Assembly: GCF_027744825.2 (NCBI RefSeq) | Contig: NC_071340.1 | Span: 12,598,001-12,662,000, forward strand | Direction: 5' to 3' | Length of the DNA: 64,000 nucleotides | From: Synchiropus splendidus | Taxonomy: Eukaryota; Chordata; Actinopteri; Syngnathiformes; Callionymidae | Shown: positions 52,101 through 61,662 of the stretch, piece after piece | Position numbering within the stretch: the first letter of the stretch is position 1 | Layout: each line of letters opens with the position of its first letter | Notes under the pieces: model-generated | What the model saw: the letters and a program-made list of their open reading frames with translations, nothing else | Database searches by the model: none | Told to the model about the DNA's origin: nothing | Made by a program: the position numbers and the translations under genes

Positions 52101-54255
52101 TAATTTATGGATGCCGGAGCACCTCGTACAACTCGCACAGCTTTTTGATGTCCATCCCTCCTGCAGAATATCCGGGGCCAGGACCAACCTCTTCATGCGG
52201 TTCAAGAGCACAGCCAAGGACGGCTTGCTGCTGTGGCGCGGGGACAGTCCCATGAGACCCAACAGTGACTACCTGTCGCTGGGGCTGAAGGATGGAGCTC
52301 TGATATTCAGGTACACGACAGACAGCAGTAGTGAAGTAGTAAAGAAGGATTAGTGCTGCGCCTTCAGGACCAAGGATGACACGTCAGTTTGTTGTGGTGG
52401 TTACATACACCACCAACTTGGGGCAGGGACGGAAAGACATCTGGGACAGGCTCAAAAGATGATGGGCTACTGTCTAGCTAGGAGGACCTCCCTGAAGATG
52501 TTGTTTCTAAACAAAACCCCAATTGTCTGCATCGTTTTTCTCTCCCATGCTGCTTCAGTTACAACTTGGGCAGCGGACCTGCCAACATCGTGGTGAACGG
52601 GACCTTCAGCGACGGAAAGTGGCACAGAGTTAAAGCAGTGAGGTAAGCAATGGTGACAGAGGCTGGGAATCTGTCGGCTCTGTACCCTCTCTCTCTCTCG
52701 GAATGTTTCGTCAGTCAGCGAGTGCTTTAGAGCAGGGGTTCTCAAGCTTTTTGATCTTGGGGCCCACATTTCCACAAACAAATGGACCTGGGCCCCATTC
52801 AAGTAATAGAACTGATTCATGACTCTTGATTTTATTTGTGATCAATACCATATTTAATCTACTTACACGTTAACAAAACGAAACCTTGTGAAATGACATG
52901 AAACCATGTGATCATCACAAAGATATTTATTTGTCAATGAAAAGTCCAACCAGCCGCAGAACCAGGTGCAAGTCATGTTTATCGATTTCACAAAAGAAAA
53001 AAAGGCAAAAATACTCTTGATGCAAACTGTTGAGACAATTGGAAAAACTGTATAAAATGCTGAATAAAATACTAAATAAAATAAATATTAAAAAACATGT
53101 CTAAGTGTCATAAAATAAAATGTGTATTTTATTTAAACTACAAAGAAGATGTAAGTGAAGTGTAAATAAAAGTATCACCGTTTCAAAACTGCTTCAACAA
53201 GAAAAACATAATTCTTGATTTTTTTTTTTTACTATTGGACTTTATCTAATTTACAAAAGGAAAAAATACCCTTGATGCGAACTGTTGAGAAAATTGGAAA
53301 AACTAAATAAAATAAATATAAAAAAACATGTCTAAATGTCATAAAAAAATAATGTATTTTATCTAAACTACAAAGAAGATATAAGTGTAGTGTAAATAAA
53401 ATTATCACAATTTCAAAACCGCTTCAAGAAGAAAAAAAAAAATCTTGAATTTTTTGTTTTACTATTGGGCTGACATCACTTTCTTTATCATTTTTCCTAT
53501 CACAGATTTGCAGCAGTCAAGTCAATGCAGTGACACACTACTGCCACCATATGTGGCTAATGTATTAAAACTGAGTGTCTCACGGCCCAAAGGTGTATAA
53601 CAAAAAACTTTTTGCGGCCCTCTAGGAAGCGCTCATGGCCCATCCACTGACCCAGTGGTTAAGAATCACTGCTTTAGAGTCCATGTCATACAGTCCCATG
53701 AAAGCGTGAGACCAGATTGCTCGGCAAATATCAAGGATTTCTGCTTGAATAACTGCCCTGACCATACATTTTGTGCTGACTCAGCTTTCACAACATGGTG
53801 ATGATTCATCATATATTACAGTCAAGTAGGAAAAATTCAATTATTTCAATAGAAAAATGGCGGTTGAAATGATTTCGTACCAGTGCAGCTGGAATGGTTG
53901 GATTGTTTTTCAGGGAAGGCCAGTCGGGGAAGCTGACAGTAGATGACTACGGTGTGAAAACCAGCAGAGCGCAGGGCAAGATGAGGCAGCTCAACATAAA
54001 CGGGCCGCTGTATGTCGGTACGTGGCTCCAACCTCACCGCACTCACACCGTCGCCATCCGTCCTGCTCCTCATCATTCACCTTTGTGTGTTTTCCCTCCA
54101 CAGGCGGCATGAAGGAGGTGGCGCTGCACACCAACCGGCAGTACGTGGGGGGCCTGGTGGGCTGTGTGTCCCACTTCACTCTCTCCACAGACTACCACTT
54201 AGCTCTGGTGGAGGACGCAGCGGACGGCAAGAACATCAACACCTGCACCAACTAG
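34014..54255 (+). CDS. egflam: Pikachurin (EGF-like, fibronectin III and laminin G), complete
   Basis: Secreted matrix protein of the photoreceptor ribbon synapse; in mammals it binds dystroglycan and GPR179. Exons: 34014-34119, 41245-41354, 43031-43117, 43537-43654, 43761-43896, 46024-46190, 47928-48040, 48116-48357, 48981-49174, 49244-49344, 49424-49524, 49713-49857, 49990-50179, 50279-50404, 50522-50765, 51049-51160, 51473-51589, 51652-51832, 51909-51932, 52003-52081, 52167-52310, 52559-52642, 53914-54017, 54104-54255. The sum is 3,177 nt, 1,058 aa; human has 1,017. Order: signal peptide (1-25), two FN3 domains (about 38-137 and 145-240), an acidic run ([13 protein letters not shown]), a Thr/Pro-rich linker, EGF1 (388-423), LamG1, EGF2 (605-642), LamG2, EGF3 (827-863), LamG3 to the end (KNINTCTN). 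The exon at 51,909 is only 24 nt. The donor at 51,161 (GTCTCC) is weak. An extra 27-nt exon may be spliced in at 43,273. Confidence 0.94.
34120..36683 (+). other. First part of egflam intron 1
   Basis: The 7.1-kb first intron begins here. I see a (TG)n(AG)n run at 34,159-34,190 and a (CAT)7 run at 34,381-34,401. Otherwise nothing recognisable; open frames up to 126 codons look random. A first intron of this size often holds enhancers, but no motif supports a specific claim. Confidence 0.45.
36684..36748 (-). mobile_element. tRNA-derived SINE head fragment
   Basis: On the reverse strand the sequence resembles a tRNA with a box A (TAGCGGTTAAAGC) and a box B (GGTTCGTGTCC) about 30 bases apart. 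The acceptor stem does not pair and there is no matching 3' half, so it is a SINE promoter region rather than a tRNA gene. The adjacent block to about 36,875 ends in a sequence like common fish hAT ends (GGGTGGGCGACC reversed) and may be a separate fragment. Confidence 0.5.
38495..39058. mobile_element. TA-flanked DNA transposon, copy 2 (564 bp, egflam intron 1, inverted)
   Basis: Same family as the copy at 16,345 but in the opposite orientation, with CAGTGG ends, a TA on each side and the shared interior. It is about 150 bases shorter, lacking the segment with the GCGCGCTCCAG region. Its 64-codon frame lies on the plus strand (end at 38,934). Confidence 0.85.
40072..40971. mobile_element. 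Non-autonomous hAT-like transposon (900 bp, egflam intron 1)
   Basis: Exact 15-base terminal inverted repeats (CAATGTTCCCTCTAA) bound a 900-base element. The flanks are CTCATGAT on the left and CTCATGGT on the right, an 8-base target-site duplication with one change, as hAT elements make. No transposase frame is present. Just inside the left end is a GCGCAC-rich segment seen in many fish repeats of this kind. Another A-rich, non-coding stretch (39,060-40,070) lies before it. Confidence 0.85.
42191..42804. mobile_element. TA-flanked DNA transposon, copy 3 (614 bp, egflam intron 2)
   Basis: Same orientation as the copy at 16,345, with CAGTGGTGCC at the left end, GGTACCACTG at the right and TA on both sides. 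An internal deletion of about 60 bases removes the GAGAGCGAGCACC segment present in copies 1 and 4. The shared 64-codon frame is intact on the reverse strand (42,315-42,509). Confidence 0.85.
43273..43299 (+). other. egflam: Candidate 27-nt cassette microexon of egflam
   Basis: Nine in-frame codons (GQFDGQAGF) are flanked by a good acceptor (CCTCACAG) and a perfect donor (GTAAGT), both phase 0. Joining the neighbouring exons without it gives exact alignment to mammalian pikachurin in the first FN3 domain, so it would be an insertion. It could be an alternatively spliced exon or a chance pair of sites. Confidence 0.4.
44545..44629. mobile_element. 85-bp hairpin MITE (egflam intron 5)
   Basis: Two arms of about 38 bases are near-perfect reverse complements (GGTTGGACAGAATAATGG... 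on the left), with an A-run as loop. It looks like a terminal-repeat-only remnant of a DNA transposon; TA-rich flanks fit a Tc1/mariner-type insertion. Fish genomes carry many such hairpins. Confidence 0.7.
44950..45085 (+). mobile_element. Degenerate RTE/Rex-like reverse-transcriptase fragment
   Basis: The plus strand reads [12 protein letters not shown], then stops and a frame change, then [16 protein letters not shown]. Together these resemble the catalytic motif and following helix of RTE/Rex-type LINEs (FADDVVLLA ... GMRISTSKSKTM). The catalytic second Asp is His and several stops are present. The remainder of the 2.1-kb intron (43,897-46,023) shows nothing else clear. Confidence 0.5.
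46191..47927 (+). other. egflam intron 6, no recognised content
   Basis: This 1.7-kb intron has no repeat ends, no coding similarity and no structured elements that I can identify. Frames of 60-96 codons on both strands look random. Confidence 0.5.
52733..53671. mobile_element. Non-autonomous hAT (Charlie-like) transposon, 939 bp, egflam intron 22
   Basis: Starts CAGGGGTTCTCAA and ends in the imperfect reverse complement TTAAGAATCACTG. It is flanked by a perfect 8-base duplication, CTTTAGAG, on both sides. The end sequence and 8-base duplication are typical of hAT-Charlie elements. The interior is A/T-rich with no transposase frame. The intact duplication suggests a fairly recent insertion. 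Confidence 0.92.
52990..53472. repeat. Tandem duplication of about 0.24-0.26 kb inside the hAT element
   Basis: Two diverged copies follow each other. Marker strings such as CTTGATGC(A/G)AACTGTTGAGA (53,016 and 53,271), AAACATGTCTAA and CTACAAAGAAGAT recur in the same order, about 230-255 bases apart. The copies differ by scattered substitutions and small gaps. Confidence 0.85.
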
Positions 54256-55060
54256 ACTCTCCGCAAATGGAGGAGAATCATTTCAAGTGAAAATCTGGAC
54301 CAGAGGATTGGCACTGGAGAGACTTGGTGGAACCAAAGTTTAAACCAAATGAGAGTGTTTTGGCTAATGAGACTTTTTGGAATTCTTTTAAAAGACATTT
54401 TCCACAGGATGATTCCCGCTGTGTTTTCATTTCTACTGTAAATTTGAACGCTGGAAGAACAGAGTGATCGCAGGGATCAAGTGTCACGGCCTCGAGCTGT
54501 TCCCGGACCTGACCCAGAGAGCAGCTCACTGGGATAAACTTCTTTATAGCGGATTTTGCTTTGGACTGTAGAGGATTTCTGTTTTGTGCTCATGTACTTT
54601 TGGTGAGGTAGGCAGCATTTTTTCCAAGCCTGTGTAATGTACGTTTCCTAGTTCCTACCGTCTAGTTCCGGTCGACACACTTCTTTTTCGATGCGCACGA
54701 CACGTGGGGGTCTGTTGACACGGTGGAGTCGCCAAACTCTTGGACCCTGACCCAAACCACCCAGGTCTGTGCACTTCAGCCTTGAAATTGCTTTTGAAGC
54801 TTTTCTTACTGTAGACAGAAGCAGGGACTGACTGTGTTTACATGCCGAGCTTACTCTTAAAGGGACATTCCGCGAATGTTCCATCTGAACTCTCTTTTTT
54901 GATGTTGTCAAGGTTGATGTCTCAGTTTAGAGTAGTTCAGTACATCCGTTTTCACTTTTAGTATCATTAAAAAAAGAATGTCTTGTGGTGTTTTTTTTTT
55001 TTTTTTTTTTTATAAATGTGTCCGGTCTCGAGTAATAAAAGCATTTAATAAAAAAAAAAA
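54256..55060 (+). terminator. egflam: egflam 3' UTR and poly(A) signals
   Basis: Non-coding after the TAG stop. AATAAA lies at 55,034 and again at 55,047, the second running into an A-tract. A T-run at 54,990-55,010 precedes them. This predicts a 3' UTR of about 0.8 kb. Confidence 0.65.
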
Positions 55061-57490
55061 CTGCCTGACTGAAGATTGTTCTCTCTACCGCCACCTCCTG
55101 GGAACCTCCAGGGCCCGGTTCGAACAGGCTGAAGAAGCACCGTGGCACCAGGATGTTTCCCGCTGTTCAACCTACACATGGTCACTGAAACTTGTCACAA
55201 GGCAATGACTTGACAAGTATCTACCAAAGGGCGATGATGATGATGTCACAGGCTCTTAGGACTCAAGAGATCAGGTGACACTTTCTGTTGTCATGCTGAG
55301 GTCAGTGACCACCCTGGCCGGGGTGTGTTGAAGTCCCCTGGACTGTTTAACCCCATGGCAGAAGTGATCTAAAATGTTCATAATTCAAGTCATTGAATTT
55401 TCCGACCTGCTCATTCACAACGGGGCAACACATTCATTGAGTGGAATATTTTATCGAGCTCCATGCCGCTGATGGCTCTTAATGTGTTGCAATTGCATTA
55501 TCGCGTGCGGATATGGGACACAAACACAGTGCGCTGCCACGTCCCTGACTGTTTGGTCCGTTCCAGCCTGAGGTTCCAGCACCCTGTGCATGTGTGACTT
55601 CACCCACACTTTGTAGCCGTAGCATCGCCTGCTCCTCGACCTTGTTGGTAGTAGTTGACAGTGTGGGTGAAAACAAACAAACATAAAAATCTGAGCTGAG
55701 GAGAAAAATGTCAAACAGCATTCCATTTCATCTCCATCAATAGATCTACTGACAGCCAATCCTAGGACTGAGTGGTTAATCCAGATGCTGCTTTCGACTT
55801 AAATGATCGGATTCCGTGCATCCAAGTTGGTCACAAGATGAAAGTAATAAATGATTTGCCCTGATTAAACAAAGGTGGGTCTTGTGATGAAACTACCTCT
55901 CATGACTCGTGATGTGAATAATGCAAACCAGGCCACGGTTGAACCTTCAACCTCCGCGAACCTTCTGCGTTTGACTTCATGCTTAAACTCACTTGTGACC
56001 CGACCTGCTGAAGCACTGTGTTTCATTGAAGAAAAGCCCTGAAAAATGTGGATTACAAGTGCGTGCAAGTGTGTGTGTGTGTGTGTTTTGTCAACCGACT
56101 TAGTCTAATCACATTTACAGCGGAAGCTAAATCATGGAGGATTTATTAAAACATGTTTCATATTGAACCCAAACAAACAAAACAAAGTACAAATCTTGTT
56201 TTAAATTGTTTTTCCCCCAAAAATACTGCTAGGTTTTGGTTTATTATAAAATATAAGCCACATTGTGAATTTCAAAAGCACAAAATATAGGAGCAGCACA
56301 TGGAAAAGGGTTCTCACCAAACTTCATTTCCAGTATCATCATGAATAGCTTGCTTTGCCAGAGTGCCACGTCCAGCCATCTCTTGTCTGTTCCTTTTTCA
56401 AACACCAAGGTTTATGGCTTGTCAGTTTGCTCACACCATGTTTAACTGCATCTGAGTCAGCAGTTGAAACGTGGTCCGATCCACGAGTCCAGTTCAGCCA
56501 TTCTGTTCTACGCAGCAATGTCAAGTCACAGGGGCAACAGAGGCTGCAAAGAAGCCTGGACAATGCTCTCTCTTTTTTCTCTCTGGTGTTTCCCAGGTCA
56601 GGCCCAAGGACTCCACCCAGTTGGACATGCCCAGAATACCTCACTTGGAGTGGATCAGCGAAAGATCACAAAACTGAGTCACATCAACTGGCTTCATTTG
56701 TTTTGTTGATCTGTTTTCTCTGAGCCTCATAGCACAGTTTAAGTCCCTAGTATACACAGATTACAGCAGAATGACGTCTAATAAAGGAGATTATTTTCTT
56801 CCAAGGACACTTTAATCTCCCTTGTGCTGGAGGAAACAAATGAAGAGCAGTTTACTGCTCTCAACCCAAACACTTCACCAGGCGATAAAAATAAACTGCA
56901 TTAGGTAACTTGAAAAAACAGATAAACCTCAATTTGAGGATTAAACTGTGTGGTTATAATTGAGTTTAAGTTGGTCCTGGTTAAGGGTATCCATCTGTTC
57001 TGGATGGTTAGGTTTAGGGTGAAAGCATGAAAGAGGTCCCCACAAAACATGACCTGTCTGTGTGTGTGTGCCTGTTGTAACTGGTTTTGGGTTGTGTGGA
57101 GTAAAACACTTATTTATAAAAGAAAAAAAAAACCCTCCATACAAGGAGCACAACTTCCCATAAGTAATTCACCTTAGTCGAGGTTGGAAGCTAAGAAAAA
57201 TAATGTAAAGCAGTGTTCCTTACATTTCGATTGTTACAGTGTAATAACTGAAGCTAATGTTGCATTATACAGCACAATGGAGGCCTATATCTGAGAGGTT
57301 CTATTGTCACGCAACTCCTCTTCTCTCTAAGATGCTCATAGACAGAGACGGTCACCGTTGATGCTGCTGACATTTCACCACAATCACGAGATATTGTGAA
57401 AGAAAAGGATGTCATGCTAGTGAAAAGCTGTGACATTGAAATGAAGCGGTCGTGACTCGGCAGCTGCCTTATAGATGGACGCAGCATGAC
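55061..57490. other. Spacer between egflam and the Reeler gene
   Basis: Contains a short (GT)n run at about 56,070-56,085 and otherwise no recognisable coding or repeat feature. The Reeler-gene promoter should lie in the last few hundred bases; no TATA box or CpG island stands out there. Confidence 0.45.
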
Positions 57491-59645
57491 ATGACCACTA
57501 CAGTAGTGAGTTCCTCTCTGCGCGTCATGCTGGCCTCCGCGTTCCTTCTGCTCCCGGCCCTGTGCGTGGTGCACGGCTACCCGTCTGGAGCGCCCACCGG
57601 GGCCTGTGAGGACATGATGCCGCGTCACGCCGGTGTCCTGCCGCAGCCGACCCCGCCGCCGTACACGCTCCTCACCGACGCGGCCACCTACCAGCCTGGG
57701 AAGCCTGTCACCGGTGAGATGGAAACCCCTGATCATAATACCGCTTGAACACACTTGGAACAGGTGACATCACCTTTGTGACGCTTTGCCAAGTGACCAT
57801 AATCGGACCGGCGTACAGGGGTGTCCTGCTGGAAGCTCGGACCGGCAACAGTGTCCAGGCTCTGGGCAGCTTCACAAACCCGCCTCCTGACACCAAACTC
57901 CTGACGGTCAGTCCTCAGTCCACCAGCTCTAATGTTGCCCTTAACCTTTTTTTCTATTTCTAATGTTGCCCTTAACATTTTTCCTACTTTTTTTTTCTAT
58001 TTCTAATGTTGCCCTTAACCTATTTTCCTACTTTTTTTTCTATTTCTTAAGTTGCCCTTAACTTATTTTCCTACTTTTTTTTTATTTCTAATGTTGGCCT
58101 TAACTTTTTAAAACTTTTTTTTAAATGTTTTTATTTTACCTGCGCGCATCTGACGTTCGATAGAAATGTCTGAGTTCACTTTCCTGCCAGTAGAGGGCTC
58201 CCTCCTCTTTGTGTTGCATGAACGAAAACGGCCTTCTGTAAGTTGCATTCTTCAAGACTCAAACAGAACGAGACACGAAGGAGTGTAAAATGAGCTGTTA
58301 GAAAATGAATTTAGGGCAAGTAAATAAAAAAAGCTGTCATCCAATAGTAATTGAATCTGTCTAAAAAAAAAGACTAGTCATTTTAAGAGAACGAAATTAT
58401 GTGTTGATTTTCAATCACTCTGTAAAAGACAAAACGTTGAACCACTAGTTGAACATTTCCAGCTGGAACGACTCCCACTTAATTTCAACAGCGTCTCAAT
58501 CCGTGACAGGGCGGTCAGGTGATGCTGACCTTATCTAACTACCGAATAACTCACACACATTTAAAGTAACAGCCAGAACATGTGAGCATGATGGGGTGGT
58601 ATGTAAAACTGCAAATAAATTGTACTTATATTGTAATAAACATATACGGTATAGCATAATTGAATGTGTTGAAAAAAAAAAAGGAGGTGCCAGTCCTGTG
58701 TCAGGACGAGTAAAACGTGTTGGATGTAAATGTCCAGTGAGTCTCTGTGTAAGAATAACAGTTTTAACAATTAAAAAAAAAAAAAAAAAAAAATAGCCCA
58801 TCAAAAGGCACAGAGTGACTTGGTAATAGTTTGATATCAAGCATTGTTTCCTGAATGTGTTTTTGTAGTGAATACCTTTTCTTACGTTCTCCGTGAGACC
58901 CTTCAGATTTTCCAGAACTCTGGTCTGTCACGGTGTCATTTCATTGCTCAGATGTCCCCATCCAGCCCTAGTGCATGGACCAACCATCTTGATACATCAA
59001 CGCATCATACATTTTCAGCTGTGACTGAACAATGAACGGCACACAATCGGTGCTTTACATCCACAGTGCTCTGGGAACGCAGAGGGTGCTGTGACTCATG
59101 CCAACACCAACCTGAAAGGCAACACCACCGTGTACAGATGGGTCCCACCGACCACGATGGCCCCCTCAAACATCTATTTCATGTATGTGCCTCCTTGTTA
59201 TTTTGATATTCGGTTCAAATACAAAGGTCCATGACACTTTATTAACACGTTTTTTTGATCATACCTCTGTTTACACGTCCGTAAGTTACATATCTCTGTG
59301 CACTATATGGATTGAGTTCCTTTATCAACCCAGACCTGGAGAGTATTGCAGCTGTAATGATGTCAAGCATCACAGTACGCTTGTTTTTCAGGGCCACGGT
59401 TGCCCAGCAACGCTCTGTTTATTGGCTCAACGTGAGGTCAAAAACACTGACCCAAGGTGAGCTCCATTCTTCCCCCCAACACTTGTTCCAGTTCACTAGT
59501 GATGAAGTGGGATCAAACAGTCTTGACTGTCCTCTCAGCAGGAATACCTGAAGGTCTTGGCCTGGCAACCGGCGCAAGTGACGGACTGGATCACAGCAAA
59601 GCTCTGCTCGTCCTTTTGTTGGGTTTCCTCTTGGCCCTCGGCTAA
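57491..59645 (+). CDS. Small secreted Reeler-domain protein, probably GPI-anchored (206 aa)
   Basis: Exons 57491-57713, 57794-57906, 59067-59182, 59392-59456 and 59542-59645 sum to 621 nt with consistent phases. The protein starts with a signal peptide (LASAFLLLPALCVVHG). A single Reeler domain follows: GACEDMMPRH, then YQPGKPVTVTIIGPAYRGVLLEAR, GSFTNPPPDTKLLTC, and TTVYRWVPPT with APSNIYF. The fifth exon gives a small-residue stretch (TGASDG) and a hydrophobic tail (ALLVLLLGFLLALG) ending at the stop, which fits a GPI-anchor signal. Reeler domains also occur in reelin, ferric-chelate reductase 1 and insect defence proteins; the function here is unknown. The DOMON and cytochrome b561 parts of FRRS1 are absent. 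Met at 57,527 is an alternative start within the signal peptide. No vertebrate symbol is assigned. Confidence 0.85.
57931..58115. repeat. Minisatellite of about 31-44-bp units in Reeler-gene intron 2
   Basis: Five units built on AATGTTGCCCTTAAC followed by a pyrimidine tract begin at about 57,931, 57,962, 58,005, 58,049 and 58,090. The unit length varies with the T-run. The rest of the intron to 59,066 is AT-rich and shows a long A-run at 58,773-58,793. Confidence 0.9.
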
Positions 59646-59811
59646 TGAGCCCGAGAAACTGAGGAGACACGTCACGAGACAATAGTGTTTTCCTTGAATG
59701 AGCACATCTCCTTGCCTTGTTCATTTTGGTAATGAGATCATTTGGGGACTGTGAAATGCATTTTCCCAGTGATGTACTCACTGAGCTTTCTGTTGCATTA
59801 CGCAAGTGACA

Positions 59812-59817
59812 AATAAA
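59812..59817 (+). terminator. Reeler-gene poly(A) signal
   Basis: AATAAA about 165 bases past the stop, followed by a T/GT-rich stretch (TCTTTTCTGCTCTGTGTCG). Confidence 0.65.
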
Positions 59818-59849
59818 GCAATAATATCAGTCTTTTCTGCTCTGTGTCG

Positions 59850-61662
59850 TTCAAACGTTGTCTCGTTTTTTTCTCAGCACATAAGTAACAATCCACACAA
59901 TGACAGCTGTTCCTTCATATACAATGCTCCCAGTCCAGTCCCTTTTTTGTCCAACTCACTTTAGTTGAGGTGAGAATAAGAGAATTCTGCCGAAACATAC
60001 TGCACTAGAGTACTTATAGTTAGTATATAGTAGACTTCGTGATACAGAATTTAATGAAGAATTTTTGAAAGATGAAAATAAAATGATTTACTGTTGAGTC
60101 TTGTAAAATATTTATCCTCTTTTTCTTTCTATTTTTTTTAAATTAAATTAACAGTACAACATGGTTGAAGTAACTGTGCAGAAATGTAGGTGGGAACATT
60201 TTTTTTAAAGATATTTCAGTAGCTGGGTCATAAATCTAAAATATACAGCTTTAATCCATGACTTCTCATCATGTGATGCATCAGTTTAATTGTGGCCGAG
60301 GGATAAATACTGGCACAAATAAAAGGGACTAAAGATCATCACTGGGAGGTTTGAAGGCCTGCAGTCGGCTTTGTTTCCATCGGCTGCAATTCATTCCACT
60401 TATCGAAGAGTATGTTGTGACCTGATTTCTCCACATTGTTTGACCCAGTCGGGTCCCTGCCTGTTGCTTAACAGCCACTGTGGGCATGCAAACAGTAAAG
60501 AGGCTTAGGAGATGAGATAACTGAGCGCTTTAAAGCTCCATACCATATCCGGAATTTCCTGTTTGACTCTTGTTGTCTGGCGTCACATATTGCTGAAGCA
60601 GAGATGAGCAGAATCAGACTAAGTCGTGCTTGCATGAATCAGCAAAGTATTAGCGGTGAGAGACAAAGCCCACATGACAAAAGTGTCCTCTACTGAATAG
60701 AATCAGTTTTGAAAAAAAAAAGAAGAAGAAAGAAACGAGTGACCAAACCAGATCACATTCATTCTACTTTAATGGCGGAGGCGCTAGTCTTAAGGCCTGA
60801 TAACAAACAGTCAGCCTCATTGTTTGCGGACCCGAGTCCTCAGGCTGTAACCATGGGCCTCTGGGATTGATCTGAAACGCCTCTTCATGTTGGATCCTGA
60901 GTTTGATGCAGTTCAGGATTGACGTTGAGATGTGAATCCAATGACCCCACCCACACAATCGCTGTTTCTGATGCACAACTGACCTGTGCACTATGTGTCT
61001 TCAGTTACACTTTAGACCATGGAGCACTTGTTACCATAAACAAACCCGATTTATTCCTGAGTTCTAGCAACATACTAGCCTGTGATTCATCATGATAAAG
61101 TGCTATTTTGCCCAGGAATGCTCCCTGAAAGTTCACTCTGAACAACACTGTAATGACTCATTATTAACAAATAATCATAGTTAATATGTGTGACCGTTTC
61201 TTCGCATCCAGTCAGGCCACACTCAGGAAGAATCTAAGCAATAACAAAAAGTTACAGATCAGAAGTATGTATCACCTAATTCACACGGATCGAGTCGCAG
61301 CTGTCCATGAGCAGGCAGTTTATAATGGATTTGGTATTCAGCCAGCTGGGTCATCTGAACTCCCCGTCGCAAAATCTTGCAGTGCGAGTCACGTTTCGGA
61401 GGCTAACAAACAGCAAAGTGCAAATAAATATAGCAAAAGAGAAAAAAGTCATTTTCACACGTATACAGCAGTTTTCAACACGAGGATGGGAGCCTGTCTA
61501 TTGTCACTAAGTGAAGACAGCAGCACAGTGCAGGGCAGCCAGAGAGTGATGTCGGCTCTGTGTACATGCTCCACTTGCTCTTTTGGCCTTGGGTGGTGAA
61601 AACATTGATCAACACTAGACACAGGGCAGGATCACTCAATGATAATTATTCTCTCTCCACAG
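59850..61662. other. Spacer downstream of the Reeler gene
   Basis: AT-rich DNA without recognisable genes or repeat ends. Frames at 61,186-61,599 (137 codons) and below show no family resemblance. Confidence 0.45.

Noticed and set aside
57254..57754. 166-codon frame antisense to the first Reeler-gene exon
   Set aside because: It is the shadow of a GC-rich coding exon on the opposite strand; the plus-strand frame has a signal peptide and family motifs.
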